Assembly: GCA_028280915.1 (NCBI GenBank)
Contig: JANQKX010000010.1
Coordinates: 1 to 7,492 of the forward strand
Reading direction: 5' to 3'
DNA length: 7,492 nt
From: Kiloniellaceae bacterium
Lineage (GTDB): Bacteria; Pseudomonadota; Alphaproteobacteria; Kiloniellales; Kiloniellaceae
In this document: positions 1 through 5,528 of the stretch, piece after piece
How the letters are laid out: each line of letters opens with the position of its first letter
Numbering within the stretch: position 1 is the first letter of the stretch
Notes under the pieces: model-generated
What the model was told of the DNA's origin: nothing
The model's database searches: none
What the model saw: only the letters and a program-made list of their open reading frames with translations
Translations under genes and position numbers: made by a program

Positions 1-740
1 TCTTCCCCCTCTTCGGCGAAACGGTAGCCGATGCCATGGACGGTCTGAACGAAACGGGGCGCGGTCGGGTCCGGCTCCAATTTTTTGCGCAGCTTGCCGA
101 TGTGCACGTCGACCACCCGGTCCACCACCGCCTGGCCGTCGTCGTAAAGCTGATCCAACAGATCGGCGCGGGAGAACACCCGACCTGGCGCCGACATCAT
201 GCACTGCAGCAACTTGAATTCGGACGGCGTCAAGGCGACGGGCTTGCCGTCCAGGCTCACCTTAAACTTATCCGGCTCCAGACGAAGCGGCCCACTTTGC
301 AAGGAGGTGGATGGTTCTCCGAAATGGGCGCGGGCCTTGTCCGGTTCGCTGCGGCGCAGGATGGCCTTCACCCGCTCCACCAACTCCCGGGGGCTGAAGG
401 GCTTGACCACATAGTCATCGGCGCCCAGGGACAAACCCACGATGCGGTCGGTTTCGTCCTCCCGCGCCGACAGCATCAAGACCGGCACGTCCGATTGGCG
501 GCGCAACTCCCGGCACACTTCCCAGCCGTCCAGTTCCGGCAGCATGAGATCCAAGACAATCAAACGGGGACGGCTGTGCTTGGCCGCCGCCAGGCCCGCC
601 AAACCGTCATGGACCGTGACCACGGAAAAGCCCTCGACCTCAAGGTAGCGGGCGACCAGGGAGGCGATGTTGGGATCATCCTCGACGATGAGGATGGGCG
701 CGGCATCTTGGGATCGGATCATGGGCATGTGGCCAATCAT
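1..740 (-). CDS. OmpR/PhoB-family response regulator (3' end cut by window edge)
   Basis: This is a two-component transcription factor: an N-terminal receiver domain joined to a C-terminal winged-helix DNA-binding domain. From the ATG at 740, the acidic pocket is E20-D21-D22, the phosphoacceptor is D64 (LDLMLPELDG), S91 takes the Thr/Ser switch position, and K113 lies in the KPFSPREL motif. The linker runs through roughly residues 130-150. The effector domain then shows the typical LTPSEFKLL recognition start and the VQTVHGIGYRF wing near the end. About 246 residues are visible and no stop is reached, so only a few residues are missing. An in-frame TAG just upstream makes 740 the earliest start. 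GAG lies 4 nt before it, and in-frame ATGs at 728 and 722 are possible alternatives without a better ribosome site. The signal it responds to cannot be told. A partner histidine kinase may lie beyond the left edge (inference). Confidence 0.93.
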   Translation of the reverse strand, partial: MIGHMPMIRSQDAAPILIVEDDPNIASLVARYLEVEGFSVVTVHDGLAGLAAAKHSRPRLIVLDLMLPELDGWEVCRELRRQSDVPVLMLSAREDETDRIVGLSLGADDYVVKPFSPRELVERVKAILRRSEPDKARAHFGEPSTSLQSGPLRLEPDKFKVSLDGKPVALTPSEFKLLQCMMSAPGRVFSRADLLDQLYDDGQAVVDRVVDVHIGKLRKKLEPDPTAPRFVQTVHGIGYRFAEEGE

Positions 741-842
741 CTTACTCGGGACTAGGGGCATTCTTTTTTAAGCAGCCCGCCGGACCATAGCCCGACAACA
801 CACCGAACTCAAAGCCGCGCGTGCCGAGCCGAACAACGAAGC

Positions 843-872
843 GTGCCCGGCAGGCCTTAACCTGCCGGGCAC
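843..872. repeat. Perfect 12-bp inverted repeat (strong stem-loop) between two genes
   Basis: Arms at 843-854 (GTGCCCGGCAGG) and 861-872 are perfectly complementary around a 6-nt loop (ccttaa). It sits about 40 nt past the stop of the spondin gene and about 100 nt before the response-regulator start, both on the minus strand. No T-run follows on either side, so it is not a textbook intrinsic terminator. It may still end or protect the spondin transcript. Confidence 0.8.
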
Positions 873-912
873 CGACGCCACGCGCTAAGTTGAATTGAGC
901 CTTATACCTGGC

Positions 913-1593
913 TTAGGGTTTGCGCACGCGGCGAATGCTGATCTGAACGGTCGGATTGCGCCAGTCGTAGACTTCGGCCGCCAAGTCGGCGACGCCATGA
1001 ACCCCGCGATGGATATGCACGAAGCCCTCGGCGCCCTCTTCATCGCGCACAAAGGCATTGCCGCAAGCCGGGCCCGGGATGAAACCGCAATCCTCGTTGT
1101 TCGCCTCGCTGCCCGCATCATAGGCCGGGCTGCGTACCGAACGGCGGCTCTTAAAGCTGCGCGGCAAGCTATAGTGACGCAGGCCGAAAAAGGCATCGTT
1201 GGTGTTCACCAGCATGCCAACGGCGCTCAGGAAACGGGCCTTGGCGCTGGCCTCGATCACCAAGGTCGCCGAACCGCCCGGCGGGATGGGCCCTTCGCCA
1301 ACCACGACCGCGCGGGTTTTGGGATTGGCCAGGAGGTCCGCCACCAGCCCGGAATTGTCCGCGTCCTCCGCCATGGCGGCGAGGCCATCCGAGGCGGGCT
1401 CGTTCACATTAAAAAGGGACAGCCCGGATTTATGTGTCACCAAAACTGGCGGCGATATGGGCTGTGCATAGGCCAGGTTGCTCACCGTCACCTCGTAATA
1501 ACGCTTGCCGCCGTCCGCCTGGGCCGACGCGGCAAAAGATACGACCGCGGCCAAGGCCACGGACGAAGCCACGGTCCGAAATAGATTTATCAC
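913..1593 (-). CDS. Exported spondin-domain protein
   Basis: This 226-aa protein is predicted to be secreted or periplasmic and consists essentially of a signal peptide plus one spondin_N-type domain. The signal peptide has an Arg at residue 6, a hydrophobic stretch over about residues 8-23 and a likely cleavage after AQA (residue 26). The rest shows the pattern of bacterial spondin-domain proteins: YYEVTVSNL at the start of the mature part, SPPVLVTHK, a region ending in PPGGSATLVIEA, then MLVNTNDAFFGL (127-138) and YDAGSEANNEDCGFIPGP (158-175). C169 and C177 could form a disulfide. The start chosen is GTG at 1593 because AGAGGAGAGG precedes it with good spacing. An ATG at 1614 would place that ribosome site inside the coding region. 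The molecular role of bacterial spondin domains is not known to me. In animals the domain occurs in extracellular-matrix proteins. Confidence 0.85.
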   Translation of the reverse strand: MINLFRTVASSVALAAVVSFAASAQADGGKRYYEVTVSNLAYAQPISPPVLVTHKSGLSLFNVNEPASDGLAAMAEDADNSGLVADLLANPKTRAVVVGEGPIPPGGSATLVIEASAKARFLSAVGMLVNTNDAFFGLRHYSLPRSFKSRRSVRSPAYDAGSEANNEDCGFIPGPACGNAFVRDEEGAEGFVHIHRGVHGVADLAAEVYDWRNPTVQISIRRVRKP

Positions 1594-1598
1594 GATTT

Positions 1599-1608
1599 CC
1601 TCTCCTCT
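1599..1608 (-). promoter_or_regulatory. Ribosome binding site that fixes a GTG start
   Basis: The minus strand reads AGAGGAGAGG, with AGGAG ending 8 nt before the GTG at 1593. This favours the GTG over the upstream ATG at 1614 and the TTG at 1623, neither of which has a comparable site. Confidence 0.75.
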
Positions 1609-1811
1609 CGACATTTGGTGCAAAAAAACAAAATTGCCCCAGCGCCGGGAAGGTGACAGAGAGCCTTAAGGAGCCGATAAAATTGTTTTAAAGAAATTGT
1701 AACGGCCATCAAGCTTTTGGGAAAAAGGCTGACTTGGAACACAACAAAAGGTGAAGTGCGCTTTACCTGTCCCTTTTCCATCGGCGCAACGCCGGCAAAG
1801 ATTCCCAACAA

Positions 1812-1842
1812 AAAACCCCGGCGACAAAGCCACCGGGGTTTT
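1812..1842 (-). terminator. Intrinsic terminator of msrP
   Basis: On the minus strand CCCCGG and CCGGGG form a GC stem that can extend inward through TGGC/GTCG with wobble pairs, leaving a TTT loop. A run of T follows directly. It lies about 20 nt past the msrP stop. The A-run before the stem makes it look bidirectional (AAAACCCCGG...CCGGGGTTTT), but no gene converges from the other side. Confidence 0.88.
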
Positions 1843-1863
1843 CCGCTCTGGTCTTTCAAACGA

Positions 1864-2865
1864 TTACATGAAGGTTCGTTCCTGATCTTCCATGCCCTTG
1901 TAAAGATCGGCCACGTAAGAGCCATAGCCATTGTAGATTTGGGTCGGCACCTTTTCGTCGGTGCCCAAGGGCTGCTCATAGGCCTGGGACCAGCGGGGAT
2001 GGGGCACCTCAGGATTCACATTGGCCCAAAAGCCGTATTCGTTGCCCAGGATGGTCTCCCAGAACGACACCGGCTGGGTGTCGGTGAATTCAAAGCTGAC
2101 AATGGACTTCACCGACTTGAAACCGTATTTCCACGGCACCGCCAAGCGCAGGGGCGCGCCGTTCTGGCGGGGAATGGGCTTGCCATAGAGGCCCGTTGCG
2201 ATGAAGGAAAGTTCATTGGTGGCCTCGGCCATGGTCAGCCCTTCCACATAGGGCCAGGGATACCAGGCGGCGCGCTGACCCGGCGCCATCTTGGAATCCT
2301 CGAAAGTGACCATTTTCAAGTACTTGGCCGACGACAGGGGGCGCGCCATCTCGACCAGGGCGCGCAAGGGAAAGCCGCTCCAAGGCACGGTCATGGACCA
2401 GCGCTCCACGCAGCGATGGCGGTAGAGCCGCTCCTCCAGGGGCATTTTCGCCAGAAGATCGTCGATCCCGATCTCCATGGGCTGTTCCACCATGCCGGAA
2501 ATGGCCACCGTCCAGGGGCGGATCTCCAAGGCCTGGGCCGCCTGCCAAATGTTCTTGGACGACCCGAATTCATAAAAATTGTTATAGGTGGTGGCCAGTT
2601 TCTCATCGGTCAAAGGCCGCGAGATGGTATAGGCCGGGTTGCGCGGCACCGGATACAGGTCAGCGGAGGGATCGGGTTGAGGCGTAGCCGCCGCCTGGGC
2701 CTCGGGCGCCGGCGCCTCGTCGCAGCCCGCCAACAAGCCGATGGAGCCGACGGCAATACTGCCCAGCGCCATGGTTTTCAACAGTTGGCGTCGGTTCACA
2801 TAGACGCATTCCGGGGTGGCGGCCGCCTCCGGCAACTCCCAGCCCCGCTTAATCTTGATCAGCAT
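1864..2865 (-). CDS. msrP: Protein-methionine-sulfoxide reductase catalytic subunit MsrP (YedY)
   Basis: MsrP is a molybdopterin enzyme of the sulfite-oxidase fold that repairs oxidised methionines in envelope proteins, normally taking electrons from the haem membrane protein MsrQ. The 333-aa product begins MLIKIKRGWELPE, as in other alphaproteobacterial MsrPs. It has a twin-arginine signal, N24-RRQLLK, followed by a hydrophobic stretch. The conserved YNNFYEFG is at 94-101. The likely molybdenum-ligand cysteine is C152 in YRHRCVERWSM. YPYVEGL-like, QNGAPLRL, VPWKYGFKSVKSIV and ANVNPEVPHPRWSQ blocks follow, all matching E. coli YedY. The start at 2865 is supported by GGAGG 4 nt upstream and by homology; an in-frame start at 2916 would add 17 residues with no family support. 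Oddities: a perfect lipobox, LAGC (45-48), at the end of the Tat signal, and no msrQ beside the gene. The identification is firm. Confidence 0.96.
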   Translation of the reverse strand: MLIKIKRGWELPEAAATPECVYVNRRQLLKTMALGSIAVGSIGLLAGCDEAPAPEAQAAATPQPDPSADLYPVPRNPAYTISRPLTDEKLATTYNNFYEFGSSKNIWQAAQALEIRPWTVAISGMVEQPMEIGIDDLLAKMPLEERLYRHRCVERWSMTVPWSGFPLRALVEMARPLSSAKYLKMVTFEDSKMAPGQRAAWYPWPYVEGLTMAEATNELSFIATGLYGKPIPRQNGAPLRLAVPWKYGFKSVKSIVSFEFTDTQPVSFWETILGNEYGFWANVNPEVPHPRWSQAYEQPLGTDEKVPTQIYNGYGSYVADLYKGMEDQERTFM

Positions 2866-2869
2866 GAAT

Positions 2870-2874
2870 CCTCC
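2870..2874 (-). promoter_or_regulatory. Ribosome binding site of msrP
   Basis: GGAGG on the minus strand ends 4 nt before the ATG at 2865, supporting that start over the in-frame upstream one at 2916. Confidence 0.75.
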
Positions 2875-3014
2875 AAGACTATCTCTTGGGAAAAAATGGC
2901 TAACGCCCCGGGTCACGGCAAATCACGTTCCCGCGAAGGCCCCGCCATCTTCTCCCCGTCGATGGGAAAGATTCCGGCCCCTGATCAGCGTCTAGCTTAG
3001 CACAAAACAGGCCC

Positions 3015-3044
3015 CGTGCCAGTGGCCGATTGGCCACCGACACG
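3015..3044. repeat. Imperfect palindrome, possible terminator of the EF-G-like gene
   Basis: A 6-bp stem GTGGCC/GGCCAC (3022-3027, 3032-3037) closes a GATT loop. Beyond a small internal loop, CGTG (3015-3018) and CACG (3041-3044) can also pair. On the minus strand, GGGGCC and then a T-rich stretch (TGTTTTGTG) follow a few bases later. This makes a poor but possible terminator about 90 nt past the EF-G-like stop. It could also be part of the msrP leader. Confidence 0.45.
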
Positions 3045-3073
3045 TTCCTTAACCGTTTTTGCTACCGGCTTTG

Positions 3074-3120
3074 CCTGTTTTAACCGCGCCTGTTTTTAAC
3101 CCGCGCTTGTTTTAACTATG
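3074..3120. repeat. Three imperfect tandem repeats of about 16 nt
   Basis: On the plus strand three units follow one another: CCTGTTTTAACCGCG (3074-3088), CCTGTTTTTAACCCGCG (3089-3105) and CTTGTTTTAACTATG (3106-3120). They share a C(C/T)TGTTTTAAC core and lie just past the stop of the EF-G-like gene, in the spacer before msrP. The 269-nt spacer holds no credible gene. Confidence 0.75.
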
Positions 3121-3121
3121 G

Positions 3122-3135
3122 GGTCCGATTGGACC
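3122..3135. repeat. Short hairpin overlapping the EF-G-like stop codon
   Basis: GGTCC (3122-3126) and GGACC (3131-3135) pair around a GATT loop. The core CCGATTGG is identical to that of the hairpin at 3022-3037, starting exactly 99 nt away. No T-run follows on the minus strand. Confidence 0.55.
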
Positions 3136-5177
3136 TAGCGGCTGTCCTCGATCTCCTGCCGCCGGGCCTGCACCACCTGATCGGCCAGACGGCCGGTAAT
3201 TTCCTGCAGGTGATCAAAGCGTTGGGTAAAGCTGCCCACGCCAATGGTCAGGGAGCGCAGTTCGATGATCAAGTCCCGCAGCTCGTTTTGCGGCAAGGTG
3301 CACTTCAGATCGTCCCAGCCTTTCCAGCCGGGGCGGATCTCGAAGCCTAGGATCTGCCCCCGGCGGCCACTCACCAAGCTGTGGATCTTGTTGGTGAAAT
3401 CGCTGGGCACGGAAATGGTGACCTCGTAAATGGGCTCCAGCAGCACCGGGTTGCAATTGGGCATACCCTCGGACATGGCCAGCTTGCCGGCGATGCGGAA
3501 GGCCTGGTCCGAGCTATCCACCGCGTGGTGCTGCCCGTCGAACAAGGTCACCGAAACATCCACCACGGGAAATCCCAAGGGCCCCCGTTCGCAGTATTCC
3601 CGAGTGCCGTTTTCCACCGCGCCGATGTATTGCCGCGGCACCGAGCCGCCGACCACCTTGTCGACGAACTCGAAGCCCTGGCCGCGCGGCAGTGGGCGGA
3701 TTTCGATCTGCACGTCACCGAACTGGCCATGGCCCCCGGTCTGGCGCTTGAAGCGGGAATGCTGGGTCGTGCCCTTACGGATGGTTTCCTTATAGGCGGT
3801 TACCGGCTGGGCCACCTCCACATCCACGTTGTACTTGCTCTTCAGCCGTTCCACGGCGATTTTCAAGTGGATTTCCCCTTGTCCCCACAACAGCATCTGG
3901 TGGGTGTCCGGGCTGTGCTCCAGGGAGAGGGCTTGGTCCTCCTCGATCAGTCGGGCGATGCTGCCGGTCAGCTTCACTTCGTCTTGCCGGTTCAAGGGGC
4001 TGACGGCCATGGCGTAGACCGGCTGTTTCACCTCCGGCCACAGCGCCTCCGAGGTCTCTTCACGCCCATTGGACGTCAAGACGTCGCCGGTGCCGATTTC
4101 ATCCATGCGGCCCAGGGCTACCACATCGCCGGCCAGGGCCTCGCCGGCCTTTTTGTTTTCGCCGCCCATCAAGTGGAACAGGCCCGAGACCCGTTCATTG
4201 CCGATGGTCTGGCCGTCCTGGACCTTGCCGCGCCAGACCCGGCAGACCGACAGTTTGCCCGTGTGCGCGGCGTGCAAGGTCTTCACCACCGTGGCCGCCA
4301 GTTGATCGTCCGCCGGGATGCCCAAGCGGTCGGCGGTCACATCCACGCTCGGCCCTTCGTGGCGCAGCACCTTCAACAGCCGCGTGATGCCGTGGCCCTG
4401 TTCGGCCGAGCCGAAAAGCACGGGCACGATGTTGTCCTGCGCCAGGTTTTCCGAGAGCTGCTGATAGATATCCTCGGTGCCCGGCACCTTGTCCTCGAGC
4501 AACTGCTCCAACAGCGCGTCATCAAAGTCGGCCAGGGATTCCAGCATTTCCTGGCGCGCCTCGTCTTCCCGGTCCAGGACGGTCTCGGGCATTTCGATCA
4601 GATCGGATTGCTTGTGGGGCTGATACTTCCAGGCCCGCTCGCTGACCAGGACGACGAAGCCGGTGACGGCCTCCCCGTCGCGAATGGGAATCTGCCGCAA
4701 GACCAAGGGCTTGTTGGAGACGGACTGCAAGGCTTCCAAGAGATCCTTCACCCGCGCCGCGGCCTTGTCCATTTTGTTGATAAAGACCACGTGGGGGATG
4801 TCGTAGTCCTCGAGGAACTTGAACATGGGCCCCAGGGTCAGCGCCCGCTCCACCTCCGGCGCGGCCACCACCACGGCCAGGTCAGCCGCCATCAAGCAGG
4901 TCTCCGCATCCCGGCTCAGTTCCACGGAGCCCGGGCAATCAATGATCGACCAGCGCTCGCCCAAAAATTCACAATCGGCAAAATTGGGTTCCACCGACAT
5001 TTGGCGCTGCCGGGCTTCCGGCGAGGGGTCCCCCACCGTGTTACCCGCGGGGATCGAGCCTTTGCGGTGAATCTTTCCGGTTTGATAGAGTATGGACTCC
5101 AAGAGTGTGGTTTTACCACTGGTGTAGGGTCCTACAAATACGGCGCAACGCGCCGACGCGGCCGAGCCATCGCTCAT
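3135..5177 (-). CDS. EF-G-like translational GTPase (EF-G2-type paralogue)
   Basis: This 680-aa protein has the full EF-G layout: a GTPase domain at about 10-265, a beta-barrel domain to about 370, then domains III, IV and V. The P-loop is GPYTSGKTT (16-24), switch I keeps RQMSV (58-62) where EF-G has RGITI, G3 is DCPG (80-83), G4 is NKMD (134-137) and G5 is GSA. Domain IV shows GGHGQFGDV, VGGSVPRQYIGAVENG and the tip motif HHAVDSSDQAF. Domain V ends in ELRSLTIGVGSFTQRF. It matches the 'elongation factor G-like' family found as a second copy beside true fusA; the role is unknown to me, so I give no symbol. Oddity: the catalytic His after DxPG is Ser (S84), which I recall being shared by alphaproteobacterial relatives. 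Start 5177 has GGGAGGAG directly upstream. It sits between msrA and msrP with long spacers. Confidence 0.92.
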   Translation of the reverse strand: MSDGSAASARCAVFVGPYTSGKTTLLESILYQTGKIHRKGSIPAGNTVGDPSPEARQRQMSVEPNFADCEFLGERWSIIDCPGSVELSRDAETCLMAADLAVVVAAPEVERALTLGPMFKFLEDYDIPHVVFINKMDKAAARVKDLLEALQSVSNKPLVLRQIPIRDGEAVTGFVVLVSERAWKYQPHKQSDLIEMPETVLDREDEARQEMLESLADFDDALLEQLLEDKVPGTEDIYQQLSENLAQDNIVPVLFGSAEQGHGITRLLKVLRHEGPSVDVTADRLGIPADDQLAATVVKTLHAAHTGKLSVCRVWRGKVQDGQTIGNERVSGLFHLMGGENKKAGEALAGDVVALGRMDEIGTGDVLTSNGREETSEALWPEVKQPVYAMAVSPLNRQDEVKLTGSIARLIEEDQALSLEHSPDTHQMLLWGQGEIHLKIAVERLKSKYNVDVEVAQPVTAYKETIRKGTTQHSRFKRQTGGHGQFGDVQIEIRPLPRGQGFEFVDKVVGGSVPRQYIGAVENGTREYCERGPLGFPVVDVSVTLFDGQHHAVDSSDQAFRIAGKLAMSEGMPNCNPVLLEPIYEVTISVPSDFTNKIHSLVSGRRGQILGFEIRPGWKGWDDLKCTLPQNELRDLIIELRSLTIGVGSFTQRFDHLQEITGRLADQVVQARRQEIEDSR

Positions 5178-5180
5178 CTT

Positions 5181-5188
5181 CTCCTCCC
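5181..5188 (-). promoter_or_regulatory. Ribosome binding site of the EF-G-like gene
   Basis: GGGAGGAG on the minus strand ends 3 nt before the ATG; the GGAGG core is 5 nt away. The tandem leader repeats end only about 10 nt upstream of it, separated by an A-run. Confidence 0.8.
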
Positions 5189-5197
5189 TTTTTTTGA

Positions 5198-5231
5198 TTG
5201 CTGTTTCTGGTTGCTTGCTGTTTCTGGTTGA
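5198..5231. repeat. Tandem direct repeat in the leader of the EF-G-like gene
   Basis: The 16-nt word TTGCTGTTTCTGGTTG occurs perfectly twice (5198-5213 and 5215-5230) with a period of 17. In the mRNA sense it reads CAACCAGAAACAGCAA, and the second copy ends just before the A-run and ribosome binding site. The surrounding 351-nt spacer between msrA and this gene has no credible coding region. Confidence 0.9.
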
Positions 5232-5364
5232 TCACAGTGTCAGCCTGCCTTTTTCCCTCCTGCCTGACAGGGCCAAAATGAAACGGGGGGACTATGGTTC
5301 CAAAGAAGGGCACGGCCTGGCAACAAAAATTGCCTCCGGCTGCCGATTTTCTTGCAAGACAAAT

Positions 5365-5375
5365 TAAGGAGGTGA
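5365..5375 (-). other. Segment identical to the 16S rRNA anti-Shine-Dalgarno end
   Basis: The minus strand, which is the mRNA sense for the flanking genes, reads TCACCTCCTTA, the well-known 3' end of bacterial 16S rRNA. It starts one nt after a strong hairpin. On the plus strand it would read as an ideal ribosome site (AAGGAGGTGA), but no start codon follows at usable spacing. No other 16S sequence is present, so it is not an rRNA fragment. A function is inference only. Confidence 0.5.
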
Positions 5376-5376
5376 C

Positions 5377-5405
5377 CGTCCGCGCCGAGGAATCCGGCGC
5401 GGACG
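5377..5405. repeat. Perfect 11-bp inverted repeat (strong stem-loop)
   Basis: CGTCCGCGCCG (5377-5387) and its complement (5395-5405) enclose a 7-nt loop. It lies in the spacer between msrA and the EF-G-like gene, about 125 nt past the msrA stop. No T-run follows on the minus strand, so it is unlikely to be a standard terminator of msrA. Confidence 0.8.
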
Positions 5406-5423
5406 ACCGGGAAGACCTTGTTT

Positions 5424-5439
5424 TCAACCAGAAAGCAAG
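5424..5439. repeat. Inverted third copy of the leader repeat
   Basis: The plus strand reads TCAACCAGAAAGCAAG. This is the reverse complement of 5214-5231 except that two bases (TG/CA) are missing: 11 plus 5 matching bases around a 2-nt gap. In a minus-strand transcript this segment could pair with either downstream tandem copy, enclosing the 5377-5405 hairpin and the anti-Shine-Dalgarno-like segment. Confidence 0.75.
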
Positions 5440-5528
5440 GTTAACGGCGCAAAATACTCTCAACTTCCCCTTTTAAGGGAAATCTTGAACTCTACGGAGA
5501 GACCAAAAGGCCGGCGGGCGCAACCGCG

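Noticed and set aside
36..755. 239-codon open frame on the plus strand opposite the response regulator
   Set aside because: The minus strand encodes an unmistakable receiver plus winged-helix protein; the plus frame has no motif.
2866..2950. GGAAC-type extracytoplasmic sigma-factor promoter before msrP
   Set aside because: A GGAAC and a CGTT are present on the minus strand but are separated by 21 nt, too far for the usual 16-17.
1717..3000. 427-codon open frame on the plus strand opposite msrP
   Set aside because: It is antisense to a well-conserved MsrP, has no family resemblance, and runs through the msrP terminator and leader.
3381..5231. 616-codon open frame on the plus strand opposite the EF-G-like gene
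   Set aside because: The translation is rich in His, Gln, Gly and Leu with no recognisable motif, typical of the antisense frame of a GC-rich gene. The minus-strand protein is clearly real.
5365..5375. AAGGAGGTGA as a ribosome binding site for a plus-strand gene
   Set aside because: No ATG, GTG or TTG follows within usable distance, so it cannot serve as a start signal there.
5113..5463. 116-codon open frame on the minus strand overlapping the EF-G-like start
   Set aside because: Out of frame with the GTPase, no ribosome site seen, composition unlike a protein; the overlapping start with GGGAGGAG is the real one.
5294..5476. 60-codon open frame on the plus strand in the msrA to EF-G-like spacer
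   Set aside because: Weak ribosome site, no recognisable motif, and it runs through the hairpin and repeat segments. Nothing shows that it is translated.
5500..5528. Terminator right after msrA
   Set aside because: A GC-rich stretch followed by TTTT is present on the minus strand, but only a 4-bp stem can be drawn.
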